From contig NZ_SMFM01000001.1 of the NCBI RefSeq assembly GCF_004349085.1, forward strand, positions 558,001-622,000: a stretch of DNA of 64,000 bases, in the 5' to 3' direction. The notes under the pieces were generated by a model. The model saw only the letters and a program-made list of their open reading frames with translations, had not been told where the DNA came from and did not search any database. This DNA is from Flavobacterium caseinilyticum. Its GTDB lineage: Bacteria; Bacteroidota; Bacteroidia; Flavobacteriales; Flavobacteriaceae. A program made the position numbers and the translations under genes. Positions 26,102-34,819 of the stretch are shown one piece after another (the first letter of the stretch is position 1; every line of letters starts with the position of its first letter).

Positions 26102-26701
26102 TTAAAGCTTCGTTATTAACCTTTGAACCTTCTGAGCTGTTCCTAAGCTACATCCGCCAATCTTAGCAGCTCTTCTTAAAGATTCACCATTCTTTAGTTC
26201 TTTGACCACAATTTTGTATTTGTTAAGGACTTCATCATCGGCCATTCTGGTTCCGTATAGACGTCCAGTATATAATTTTTTGGCTTTGGCAAGCTCTATT
26301 CCTTGTCGTTGTCTTTCTAACATATTAGAGCGTTCCATTTCGGCTACGTTGCCGAGAACGCTTATGATCATTTTGAAGCTTGGATTTGGCTTGTTTTCAA
26401 TCAGTGAGTACATGCCTATGTTCTCGACAAATAGATTCACAGAATTTTGATTTAGAAATTCAATCATTGTTAATAGCTCTATAATATTTCTGCCCAATCG
26501 ATCAATTGAATTTACGTGTACTTCCGTGATTGAGTTATTTTCGATATCAGCAAGAAGCTTTTTACCTTCTTTTCGATCCTGGAATGGAATTGTCCCCGAT
26601 ATTCTATCGACATATATTTTTGAAAAATCTTTCGCATTCACTTCTTGGCGACCCGTATTTTGGTCTATGCTTGAGATCCTGATGTATTTTACTTTTGTCA
26701 T
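26102..26701 (-). CDS. Small serine recombinase (resolvase/invertase)
   Basis: 199 residues. The N-terminal catalytic domain has YIRISSIDQNTGRQ with the nucleophile Ser10, then VHVNSIDRLGRNIIELL (the R-L-x-R helix) and NVAEMERSNMLERQRQGIELA. The C-terminal helix-turn-helix is LRRAAKIGGCSLGTAQKVQ. Such enzymes resolve or invert DNA between short sites. No inverted-repeat switch was found around it. It may be a resolvase of the island or the remnant of an older mobile unit. Confidence 0.88.
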   Translation of the reverse strand: MTKVKYIRISSIDQNTGRQEVNAKDFSKIYVDRISGTIPFQDRKEGKKLLADIENNSITEVHVNSIDRLGRNIIELLTMIEFLNQNSVNLFVENIGMYSLIENKPNPSFKMIISVLGNVAEMERSNMLERQRQGIELAKAKKLYTGRLYGTRMADDEVLNKYKIVVKELKNGESLRRAAKIGGCSLGTAQKVQRLITKL

Positions 26702-26887
26702 AAGTATTCTTTTATAGAGCTAATATAGTGTATATATTTAGACTGGCAAAAATATACATCAAAAAACAATGTTTTTGAGCCGGAATTGTGTGTCCTTTTT
26801 TAGTATGCCCTAATTATATACAAATCAATCTGAAAACTTGCTTTTTTTAGTTCTACTTGTAGTGAGAGTAAAAAGAGGTAGCGAAAC

Positions 26888-27061
26888 CTACCTCTTGGAT
26901 TGGATGTTAAGTAATTCAACCACCTTATATCGCTTCCGATTTCCGAAAGGACGGTATGCCTTTACTTTTTTCAGTTTTTCGTATTTTATCAATGTAGTTT
27001 CGCTTTTAATCCCCAAAATTAGCATTGCTTCCTTTGAGCTTACGTATTCTTCGTATGCCAT
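26888..27061 (-). CDS. Small excisionase-like HTH protein (left copy)
   Basis: 57 residues from the ATG at 27061. A MerR/excisionase-like winged helix: VSSKEAMLILGIKSETTLIK, then VKAYRPFGNRKRYKV and a final helix. It is about two-thirds identical to the gene at 45743-45916, and the two lie in the same orientation on either side of the BREX block. Likely binds DNA as a recombination directionality factor or a regulator; target unknown. Confidence 0.7.
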   Translation of the reverse strand: MAYEEYVSSKEAMLILGIKSETTLIKYEKLKKVKAYRPFGNRKRYKVVELLNIQSKR

Positions 27062-27301
27062 TTTATATGTTTTTAAATGCAATCAGCTTCGTTGCCGTTG
27101 CTTCCTTTATATCTGTGTCAATGTATTTTGTTTAGTAATTTTTAAAATTTATTTTTTAATATAAAATGCAGAATATAAGAATCTGACAATTAGTGACATA
27201 ATGTGTTTATTTTTAATGTTTTTCTATATTCGTTATTCCGAAGTGGGAAGTTTTTATAAAAATGTTGGAAGTTTATCAATATCGGAATTTTGGATATAAT
27301 T

Positions 27302-27335
27302 AAAAAAGGCCATCTGAATTTGATAGCCCTTTTTA
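27302..27335 (-). terminator. Imperfect terminator after the 79-residue gene
   Basis: AAAAAGGcCATC / GATaGCCcTTTTT around a 7-base loop, 20 bases past the stop codon at 27355. Confidence 0.55.
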
Positions 27336-27354
27336 ATTATACGTCTAATTAGTA

Positions 27355-27594
27355 TTATCTAGCTTGACAATCTTTTTTAAATTTTTCCCAATATTCAATC
27401 TGTCTAAAGCAGTCATTCAGCAATCGAGGATGAGGTTCGGCGGTATTAAATTCTTCACCCATCAACTCTCGAAATACTTCAATAAAGCTATCTACATCAA
27501 ATTCTTGATATATGTTGGACAACCTTTTTAATTCTGCGTACATTGTTTCAAAATTGTAGTCGTAATTCCAGTACTTTTCTTTATTCTTTTTCAT
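27355..27594 (-). CDS. Hypothetical protein, 79 residues
   Basis: A charged, aromatic-rich small protein (KYWNYDYNFETMYAELKRL, then FIEVFRELMGEEF and FRQIEYWEKFKKDCQAR), predicted helical and cytoplasmic. I recognise no family. It has protein-like composition, an ATG start with an AT-rich upstream region, and a hairpin after the stop, which together support it as a real gene. It lies in the accessory zone between the left HTH gene and BREX. Confidence 0.5.
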   Translation of the reverse strand: MKKNKEKYWNYDYNFETMYAELKRLSNIYQEFDVDSFIEVFRELMGEEFNTAEPHPRLLNDCFRQIEYWEKFKKDCQAR

Positions 27595-27750
27595 AATATA
27601 TTTTTATTTATATTATCATACCAAATAGTAAAGAATTAGTTTGAAAAATTTTTACTTTTTTTACTTTTTTTGTTTTCTTTAGTGATAAAAATCTTCCTGT
27701 TTGAACAATTTCACTAAGAATTATTCGTTAGTTAACAGATATATACCAAT

Positions 27751-28422
27751 ATGAGAACAGAAAAAAGCATAGTTGATACTTGTATGAAATATGGGATATC
27801 ACGTTATTCCATTAATCAAGACGGATCAATTGATGTCGATGGGAATGTAAACTTATCGTCTAATGGTTTAACCGTTCTGCCTCTGCAATTTGGAAGGGTT
27901 ATGGGGCATTTTAACATACAAGATAATTTTTTAAGTACTTTGGAAGGTTCACCGGTAGGAGTAGGCGGTAACTTTAATTGTTACAACAATCTTCTTAATA
28001 ATTTTTTAGGTGGTCCAAAGTGGATTGGCGGTGATTTCTTTGCGTACAACAATAAATTGACCTCGTTACATGGTTCTGCAGCAGAGATTGTAGGAAGTTA
28101 TTATATCTCTGGCAATAGTTGTTTAGCAAATTTGATGGGATGCTCTGTCAAAATAGGGGGCGATTTTTCTTTCAATGATAATTTATTGTCTACCTATTGT
28201 GGTGACGATGATATAGAATATGATGGGGAATTTTTTTTAAGTGAGACACATTACAATCGATTAAACACCCGAAAATTACCTATGGAAATCTTACAAAATC
28301 TAAGACACCTTAAGCTAATTTTAAAGTACCAGCGATACTTTTATATCTGGAATGATGACTTCAGTTTTAATAGAGAAAATTTTGATATTTTAATCGAGGA
28401 AATAGAGGAAGGGTTGCGATAA
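27751..28422 (+). CDS. Protein with about 21-residue leucine-rich-like repeats
   Basis: 223 residues. Residues about 50-150 are four repeats of the type G-G-(D/N)-F-x-x-x-x-N-x-L-x-x-L-x-G (for example VGGNFNCYNNLLNNFLGGP and IGGDFFAYNNKLTSLHGSA). The C-terminal 60 residues are helical and charged. Repeats of this type are frequent in Bacteroidota and phage proteins of unknown function and form a leucine-rich-repeat-like or beta-solenoid surface for binding. No signal peptide, so it is cytoplasmic. Single gene, opposite to its neighbours. Role in the island unknown. Confidence 0.6.
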   Translation: MRTEKSIVDTCMKYGISRYSINQDGSIDVDGNVNLSSNGLTVLPLQFGRVMGHFNIQDNFLSTLEGSPVGVGGNFNCYNNLLNNFLGGPKWIGGDFFAYNNKLTSLHGSAAEIVGSYYISGNSCLANLMGCSVKIGGDFSFNDNLLSTYCGDDDIEYDGEFFLSETHYNRLNTRKLPMEILQNLRHLKLILKYQRYFYIWNDDFSFNRENFDILIEEIEEGLR

Positions 28423-28805
28423 AAAAACAGAAAACATCTATCATTTACAACCGGGCTATATTTGATATTCATCTCTTCTAAATTTTGCGAGTGTACTTCG
28501 GCGAATCGTGTTTTTAAACTTTCCGCCTTCAAACAATTACGTATTTTAATTATAACGATGTCGCCCAATCATCCTTAAAGCCTCGAAATATTTTATTCAT
28601 GGGATCAAAGGTCTTTCTACCGCGCAGTGGTGTATTTTAAAAAAAATGTATTTATGGGGATAGCATTTTAAAACCATCCCGATGAGTACCCATGTAATTT
28701 TCTATCTTTTCGTAAAACATCCCTTCTTCTATATCCTTTAAATAGTGTCTTAGTTAACTTTTAGTAATTGCCAAAATCCTCATTCAATATCAATCGTTCA
28801 CCTTA
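28423..28805. other. Intergenic stretch with possible degraded minus-strand coding remnants
   Basis: No intact gene. On the minus strand, short protein-like segments in different frames follow one another (a segment reading DIEEGMFYEKIENYMGTHRD near 28670-28730, then MNKIFRGFKDDWATSL near 28550-28600, then a frame containing KAESLKTRFAEVHSQNLEEM near 28440-28540), each broken by stops. They may be the decayed end of a gene, but the match to any family is unknown. Confidence 0.3.
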
Positions 28806-30854
28806 CTATTCACCCAATACTGATTTTTGTAATAGCATTTGACTATTTCCATAGAATGGCACATCAGTTTTTCCTAAAATAGTAGTTGGTAAGGTGGGTA
28901 TTTCTGAAAGATTATCCATTGGTACAATGACTGTTTTTGCTCCGTTTTCCGAAAGTAATGTAACTTTGTCTGCGAAATTTTGTGCTCTTTCGATGGCTCC
29001 ACCAATCGAAACATTTCCTAGAACTGCTAAGCCTGCTTTGAGGTTCTTTTTATATATAGCTGAAATGATAGCGACATACACAGCGCTACCGATGCCCCCA
29101 TGTATCGCAGCCCCCATTATATTACTAACCTGAATATTTAAGTCGTAGCTGGATAATGAATGTTGCTCGTTTAATATTGTTTTCTCATTTGCTCTAATGT
29201 AATTGAATGTGTTCTTGATGTTTTCTTTTACTTCAGTTGAACTGGTTCCTGTTACATTTAGTTTCCCGGAACCTTTCAATGCAACCACTTCGATTTTTAC
29301 TAACGTGTTATTGTCACCATCACTTGTAGCTGTATAGCATACACCTGGGGCCAATGGATTTGCTTCTATTAAAGATGATCCTTTTTCCTCGGGTAATCCA
29401 ACGAATATTTCCTCTTGTGTTTCTTTATCGATGTATGAGAAGTTGGTGTCCCAAAATTCCATACCACCAATACGTTTAAGCTGCTCTTTTACTCTACGGC
29501 GCATTTCCATTGCAATGATAAGATACTCCCTGATGTCTTCTTTAGAATACTCGCCATTTGGATGTAGTAATTTTATGAATCCAGAGATGATTCTTCTCAC
29601 TGATTTACTGTCTCGTTGTTTCAAATGAGATCCTAGAGAGAAATATTTATCCAATGCATCATAATAGGTTATTTTTCTTTGTGACTTCAATACTTCCGAA
29701 AAGAAATCGGTGCTAAAACCAAAATGATTGGTGAAATTCTGAGGACTGAATTTAGTTATTTCCCAACCTGGTAAAAACAAATTGATACGATCTAAAAATG
29801 CGGTATCATGGTTTACTTCATCTGATAATGGACTGAATAAATGTGATGTTTGCAAGACCGTTTCCACGGGCTGATTTATATTCCCATTTAAGATTATGGA
29901 TGCCGAACCAGATATTTCACCGCCTTTTGCTCTAGAGAATGAACCACTTTCCATATAATCTTTCATCAACGGGATTGCATCCCTATCTTTGAACAGTTTG
30001 TCTGTGCTTTCGTCAAAACAAATGGTGTCCCAAAGTCCAACAGCACCTACGCGCCCCGAAGTGTTATTTACAAACAATTGAGCTACGGAACCCTGACCAC
30101 CCGAAATTAGAATAGCATAAGGCGTGATTTCTTTGTAGATATATGACTTTCCTGATGATCTTGGTCCCAGTTCAACCATGTTGAAATTGGCTTCGACCAA
30201 AGGAATCAAACGGCATAGTAATAGATTCAGCTTTCTTTCGTCTAATCCTTCACTATAGGGCTCGTATCCAGCGCTACGAAGTAGTAATTTTTTCCATTCC
30301 TCTTTTGAAAATTCATTCCTCTTTTGTGAAACTTTGTTGTTGTCAAATGAGGATAGTTGAATTGGTCTGATTTCCTTCACTACAAAAGGAAAAACAGTAG
30401 TTCCAATAGTAATTAAAGGATCATACTCCATGTCAATGATTGCCCAGATACCGCCGAGCAACAACTTTTCGTGATTAGTTACTAATTCATCACTAATATT
30501 TGCTTTCTTGATATTACTATTGCTGATGTTAGCCCAATACTTATCTTTTTGAGAATCTAGTTCAACAGAAATTTTATCAATTATTTTATAACTTCCCTTT
30601 TCACGTAGTTTGGATTGGATCAAGGAACTCTCTTCCGGATTAATGTAGTGATTTCTCAAAATGGTTTTTACATTTTCCATTCCTTCTTTCAATTTATCTT
30701 CATCTTCGGTACTGCAAGTGTTGGCTAGTAAATATTCCAATACAAATGCAGGCACATTTGCGCCACCTTTGATTATGCCCACCAAATCCTTTTTCACCAC
30801 AAACCCTCTGAAATGTTCTAATACTTTCTTGTCTAAATCGTCTAAGATTATCAT
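28806..30854 (-). CDS. brxL: BrxL: BREX AAA+ ATPase with Lon-like C-terminal domain
   Basis: 682 residues. A central AAA+ module has Walker A GPRSSGKSYIYKE (about residue 231) and Walker B-like WDTICFDEST. The C-terminal 120 residues are Lon-protease-like (IHGGIGSAVYVAIISAIYKK, then GNVSIGGAIERAQNF), but the usual Ser-Lys dyad context (DGPSAG and a Lys in the GG loop) is not seen, so proteolysis is doubtful, as for BrxL proteins in general. Last gene of the type I BREX operon, 12 bases after pglZ. BrxL binds DNA and is needed for phage exclusion. Confidence 0.93.
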   Translation of the reverse strand: MIILDDLDKKVLEHFRGFVVKKDLVGIIKGGANVPAFVLEYLLANTCSTEDEDKLKEGMENVKTILRNHYINPEESSLIQSKLREKGSYKIIDKISVELDSQKDKYWANISNSNIKKANISDELVTNHEKLLLGGIWAIIDMEYDPLITIGTTVFPFVVKEIRPIQLSSFDNNKVSQKRNEFSKEEWKKLLLRSAGYEPYSEGLDERKLNLLLCRLIPLVEANFNMVELGPRSSGKSYIYKEITPYAILISGGQGSVAQLFVNNTSGRVGAVGLWDTICFDESTDKLFKDRDAIPLMKDYMESGSFSRAKGGEISGSASIILNGNINQPVETVLQTSHLFSPLSDEVNHDTAFLDRINLFLPGWEITKFSPQNFTNHFGFSTDFFSEVLKSQRKITYYDALDKYFSLGSHLKQRDSKSVRRIISGFIKLLHPNGEYSKEDIREYLIIAMEMRRRVKEQLKRIGGMEFWDTNFSYIDKETQEEIFVGLPEEKGSSLIEANPLAPGVCYTATSDGDNNTLVKIEVVALKGSGKLNVTGTSSTEVKENIKNTFNYIRANEKTILNEQHSLSSYDLNIQVSNIMGAAIHGGIGSAVYVAIISAIYKKNLKAGLAVLGNVSIGGAIERAQNFADKVTLLSENGAKTVIVPMDNLSEIPTLPTTILGKTDVPFYGNSQMLLQKSVLGE

Positions 30855-30866
30855 GCTATATCTGTT

Positions 30867-33104
30867 TTAAAGTAAACCGCCTAAATCCCTAACTTTATTT
30901 TGTTTGACTATTACCTTGTCTAGTTGTTCTTTTGTAACTGCATCTACTATTTTTACTTCAATTGTTGCATTTGAACCAAAACGGAATTCTTTTTTGATTT
31001 CGCGATCCTTTTCAATTGTAAGTATATCACTTTCATTAATATTTTTATTATCTGCAAAAAAGAGCATCGTTACTTTTCTTTCAGAGGAAAACAAATCTGA
31101 AGCTGTTGAACTTGCTTTTAATACAATTGAAAACAAACCGCCAGTTACATCGTTCAAATCCTTTTTGTTGGCAATCATTACCTGAAGCTGGTCCTGCTGG
31201 TTTTTATCGTTTGACCATTTTAAAAAAGGAATAATTGTTTCTTGTGGTGATAAACCACCATGAGCGAAACCGTACACTCCTGGTGTTATGAATGGTCCGA
31301 CTCTTTTGGTAAAATAACAATAATTGAAGTTACCATAAACCACCTCTTTTTCAATAAGTAAATCGGTGTCAATAGTTTGTTTGTCTTCTGTTCTTATGAA
31401 GCGTTCACTCTTTTTAACATTGCCATTAAAGGCGACTTCTATTTTATCAGAATTATCCAAAATACCAGTAAGGACATACCCATGGTCGGTCAATAAATAG
31501 ACATTTTGGTATCCGTTTTTTAATAATTGCTCTATTTTGGTAGCAAAGATTTCAGCCACTTGGTCAAAATATTTAAGTGCCTTTTGCTGGTATGTTTCCC
31601 CTAATTTATCAGGGTCTTTATAACTACAAATTAAATAGTGTTCCTTATCCGTATTTTCATTAACCATTTCTAAATCAATAAAACCAATAGATTTGTCCTT
31701 GTTTTGATTTAAAATGTAGGCTTCTCTATCTTGTTTTTTTGCCACTACTTTACCAGTATCAATATAAAGCTGGCTCATATTGTGTTCGGTCTCTGATGGT
31801 AAACCTGCAAAAATATATTGGTGGTCTTTACTCAATATGTATTCTTTGGATACTTTTTCAATAATGTCCTGAGCAAATTCATATGAGACTCCATCACCCA
31901 CAACGATAGCCGTTTTAGACGCATTATTATCAATGATTTCTTGTAATTTACCCGTTTGGTTTGATTTGTATTCTTCGATATATTTGAACCATTTATCTAA
32001 AAAAATGACTGCATAATTTTTATAGTAGCTCTGTAGTGGCTCCATCAAATTTTCACGGTCTAGAAAGGTCGCATAAAGAGCACGAATTGCCTTGTCTAGT
32101 TTATAAAAATGAGACGTATAGAAAGCAACAGCTTCATCATATGAGGCAATTTGATTGATGTTTTTTTCATCAAATTCTAATAGTATTTTGATTTGTTTCC
32201 AAAAATTAATCCCCAAATGATGGACTGCTTTATTGGAAATACGTTGGTTTATTCTAGGTAAGAAATTGATGCAATAACTTTTGTTGCTTATGTTTTTACC
32301 TAATTCTTCCAGCCAAAGTTCATCTATGGCAAGGAAAGGATGTGCAGGATGATAATTGAAAATTTCTGTTTTTGGTTCCAGTTTGTATTTTTTCAGATAA
32401 ACATCAAACGATTTTTGATAAGTCTTACTGTCTAACCAATTATTATATACGTCCAATAGAACTTTGTTTGGATTATTGTTAGCCAAACCATCCAGTAAGT
32501 AGAACACTACTTCAGTAGCAAGAACTTCGGATGATTTACTGATATATACCTGACCAATTAATTCATTTACCTTTTTAAAGAAGAGTTCCTGAACTGCCTT
32601 GTCATATTTGTTGAGGTAAGTTTTTGGGCTATGTAAAAAAGGAAGTATTTCTTTTTCTAAATTAAAGATTTCAGAAGCACCGTTATGGCTAAGGTTCATC
32701 CAATAAGTTTGGTCTTTACCCAAACTTACTTTTGCAGCAGCGATCAGTTCTTCTTTCTCTAAATGAAGATTAATGTTTAAATGTGCTACTACTTTTTCTT
32801 TGATGTACCTGTCCAAGTGTTTAATCTCTACACTGCCATTGGTTTCACAATATTCTCTAATGAATTTAAGTTGCTCTTTTGGGGTGTTGGTATAAATTAA
32901 ATATTTTGTGCCATCTGCACCCTTTTTTTCAATTTCATATTTTACCTTGAGTTCATCAATTTCATTGGATGCATTGAATATTTGGTATTTCTCTTTTACC
33001 TCCTCTAACAGAAAAGTAGCTTCTTTTGACTCATCAATAATAACTACTATTGGATGGGTATTGAATATTTTTTCTAAATCTTTTTTAAACCAAGTATCGA
33101 TCAT
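30867..33104 (-). CDS. pglZ: PglZ: BREX alkaline-phosphatase-superfamily protein
   Basis: 745 residues. The C-terminal half has the PglZ domain: VVGDGVSYEFAQDI (metal Asp, about residue 350-400), YLLTDHGYVLTG and GFAHGGLSPQETIIPF (metal His). The N-terminal half is helical. PglZ is the marker protein of BREX and Pgl systems and partners the methyltransferase PglX. It lies 33 bases downstream of the AbiE toxin gene and 12 bases upstream of brxL, in line with the rest of the operon. Confidence 0.95.
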   Translation of the reverse strand: MIDTWFKKDLEKIFNTHPIVVIIDESKEATFLLEEVKEKYQIFNASNEIDELKVKYEIEKKGADGTKYLIYTNTPKEQLKFIREYCETNGSVEIKHLDRYIKEKVVAHLNINLHLEKEELIAAAKVSLGKDQTYWMNLSHNGASEIFNLEKEILPFLHSPKTYLNKYDKAVQELFFKKVNELIGQVYISKSSEVLATEVVFYLLDGLANNNPNKVLLDVYNNWLDSKTYQKSFDVYLKKYKLEPKTEIFNYHPAHPFLAIDELWLEELGKNISNKSYCINFLPRINQRISNKAVHHLGINFWKQIKILLEFDEKNINQIASYDEAVAFYTSHFYKLDKAIRALYATFLDRENLMEPLQSYYKNYAVIFLDKWFKYIEEYKSNQTGKLQEIIDNNASKTAIVVGDGVSYEFAQDIIEKVSKEYILSKDHQYIFAGLPSETEHNMSQLYIDTGKVVAKKQDREAYILNQNKDKSIGFIDLEMVNENTDKEHYLICSYKDPDKLGETYQQKALKYFDQVAEIFATKIEQLLKNGYQNVYLLTDHGYVLTGILDNSDKIEVAFNGNVKKSERFIRTEDKQTIDTDLLIEKEVVYGNFNYCYFTKRVGPFITPGVYGFAHGGLSPQETIIPFLKWSNDKNQQDQLQVMIANKKDLNDVTGGLFSIVLKASSTASDLFSSERKVTMLFFADNKNINESDILTIEKDREIKKEFRFGSNATIEVKIVDAVTKEQLDKVIVKQNKVRDLGGLL

Positions 33105-33137
33105 AACTTTTTTGGTGGTGGTTGGTGGTTAGTTAAT

Positions 33138-34163
33138 TTAAAGCGGGAACTCAGTTTCAAACGTCCAATCTAATGCGTTGATTTTATTTTTTAAGTTGGT
33201 TAACTCACCAATCATTTCTTCAAATGAAGGTGCATTTTCTTCATAAATCATTTGTTCCAACATCGTTTTATAATCTGCTTTCCAGGCTTCCATTACTTCG
33301 GGAATTGGAATAGGATTGATAGTTTGTGGTTGATGGCCATTATAGTCAACACCTCCAACACGAGTAAATTTGTAGCGGTGATTTACTATGGTTCCATACA
33401 GGGCAGCATCATTTAATGCTGTTATTGCAAAATCAGTTTTGGCTAATTGAAACACATCGTACAAATGACGGCTTAATCGATCTACTCTGATTTTCTCTGG
33501 CGGTTTGTGGAATTCTTCGTGTAATAAGAATATTTTTTCAAGAAAAGTACGCTCTGGATTTACTGTAGGGACGGTTATAGGGGCTTGCACAAAATCGCTG
33601 TCGGGATATCCTTCATCTATTAGTGATGCAAATGTTTGTGCCGAGAAAGGTTCTTTTAAGGAACGACAACCAATTTCCACTAGAATTCTTGGTTGAATAT
33701 AGCCAGGTGTCTCTATTACATTGGGATAGTAGATCTCTATGATCCTTGGGTCTTGGTCGCTGTCTTTGGTTTCGACCAATTCGAATGTTATTCCAAACAA
33801 GCCTTTCTCTTGGAACTTTGCTTGTATTTCAATGAAAAAGGTTTCTTCGATATAGGTGCTAGCTGCTTTTCTTAATGCTGTTCGCTGCTTTTTTGACAAC
33901 TCTCCCTCAAACTTTAAAAACTTTCTGTCAATGGCTAGATCTATATCTTCTGAAAAGCGGTCAATAAGTTTCCAGGCTTTGCTTAAAGAAGTTCCTCCTT
34001 TGAAAACTAAATGTTTTGCAACTTCCATTTCAAAGATGATAGCTAAGGTTTGTACTACCCACCAATCTTTTTCGACAGCAAAAGCAGCCATTCCTGTTCT
34101 CTCCGATATTTGAATGTAGGCATTTCTTTTTGTGCTGTCAGGAATTGCAAACCATTTATCCAT
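33138..34163 (-). CDS. AbiEii-type nucleotidyltransferase toxin
   Basis: 341 residues. The nucleotidyltransferase motif FKGGTSLSKAWKLIDRFSED followed by IDLAI (GS-x-D-x-D type, about residues 57-80) defines the AbiEii/MenT toxin family, which transfers nucleotides to cellular targets such as tRNA. The gene overlaps the antitoxin by 8 bases, the usual type IV AbiE arrangement. It is inserted in the BREX operon between the GmrSD-like gene and pglZ, on the same strand. Confidence 0.88.
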   Translation of the reverse strand: MDKWFAIPDSTKRNAYIQISERTGMAAFAVEKDWWVVQTLAIIFEMEVAKHLVFKGGTSLSKAWKLIDRFSEDIDLAIDRKFLKFEGELSKKQRTALRKAASTYIEETFFIEIQAKFQEKGLFGITFELVETKDSDQDPRIIEIYYPNVIETPGYIQPRILVEIGCRSLKEPFSAQTFASLIDEGYPDSDFVQAPITVPTVNPERTFLEKIFLLHEEFHKPPEKIRVDRLSRHLYDVFQLAKTDFAITALNDAALYGTIVNHRYKFTRVGGVDYNGHQPQTINPIPIPEVMEAWKADYKTMLEQMIYEENAPSFEEMIGELTNLKNKINALDWTFETEFPL

Positions 34164-34767
34164 TTTTATTTGTGTTTAGTGCTTGACGCATTATTATTCT
34201 AATCCATTCTGGTGCCAACTTGATGTCGTGTTCCAGGCGGTATGGTTCTTCTTTACCTAATTGCTTTAATATTATTTGTATTTCGTTTTCGGTGCAATTG
34301 TCTTTTCCTATTTCTTTTAATGCTTGAATGACTAGGCTGCTTATTTTACCAATAGCTGATAGGTTTTTTGGTGCTGATTTTTTGAATAAAATTTTTCTTT
34401 TACCCAAATCAATTTTTCTTGCTGCACCATCGGTTAGATACACTACATTCATTGGTACTTGTGTTGACAAGCCCAAGGCGTTAAGTGCCAATATACCTGT
34501 TGGTGCAATACGTGCTTTGTCTCGCTTACTAATCGCTTCTGCAATGGCTTCAGTACTTGGTTTTAGCAGACCCAAAATGGGGTCTTTTTCCAGTCGCGCA
34601 TAAATGCCACGTGCCACACGGAAAACTTCTTCTTTTTCTACCATTCTTTCCAGTGCTTTTGCTACGGCTTTAGCTGAGCCAAAGGATAGGAAATCTTCGG
34701 TAAAAAAAAGCGAACCCCTCTTGGCTTTATTTATTTTAGCAATTACCTTGTCATCAATACTCTGCAT
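34156..34767 (-). CDS. AbiEi-type antitoxin / autorepressor
   Basis: 203 residues from the ATG at 34767 (a TTG at 34794 is possible but lies inside the proposed operator). The N-terminal winged helix (FTEDFLSFGSAKAVAKALER, then VFRVARGIYARLE) is that of AbiEi-like antitoxins, followed by a helical C-terminal part (GILALNALGLSTQVPMNVVY). It should neutralise the downstream toxin and repress its own promoter through the 13-bp inverted repeat just upstream. Confidence 0.82.
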   Translation of the reverse strand: MQSIDDKVIAKINKAKRGSLFFTEDFLSFGSAKAVAKALERMVEKEEVFRVARGIYARLEKDPILGLLKPSTEAIAEAISKRDKARIAPTGILALNALGLSTQVPMNVVYLTDGAARKIDLGKRKILFKKSAPKNLSAIGKISSLVIQALKEIGKDNCTENEIQIILKQLGKEEPYRLEHDIKLAPEWIRIIMRQALNTNKNG

Positions 34768-34782
34768 GGTACTTTGTTTTTT

Positions 34783-34819
34783 ATTTTGTCGCAAATATAG
34801 GCTATTTTTGCGACAAAAT
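34783..34819 (-). promoter_or_regulatory. AbiE promoter with 13-bp perfect inverted repeat (operator)
   Basis: ATTTTGTCGCAAA (34783-34795) and its exact complement TTTGCGACAAAAT (34807-34819) flank an 11-base spacer. A minus-strand TATATTTG box (34799-34792) lies within it. The repeat overlaps the last codons of the GmrSD-like gene. AbiEi proteins are known to bind inverted repeats in their own promoter, so this is a strong operator candidate and gives the toxin-antitoxin pair its own control inside the BREX operon. Confidence 0.75.

Noticed and set aside
28341..28568. Minus-strand frame of 75 residues overlapping the repeat-protein gene
   Set aside because: Its end lies antisense to a better gene; only the outer part looks coding, so I list it as a possible remnant rather than a gene.
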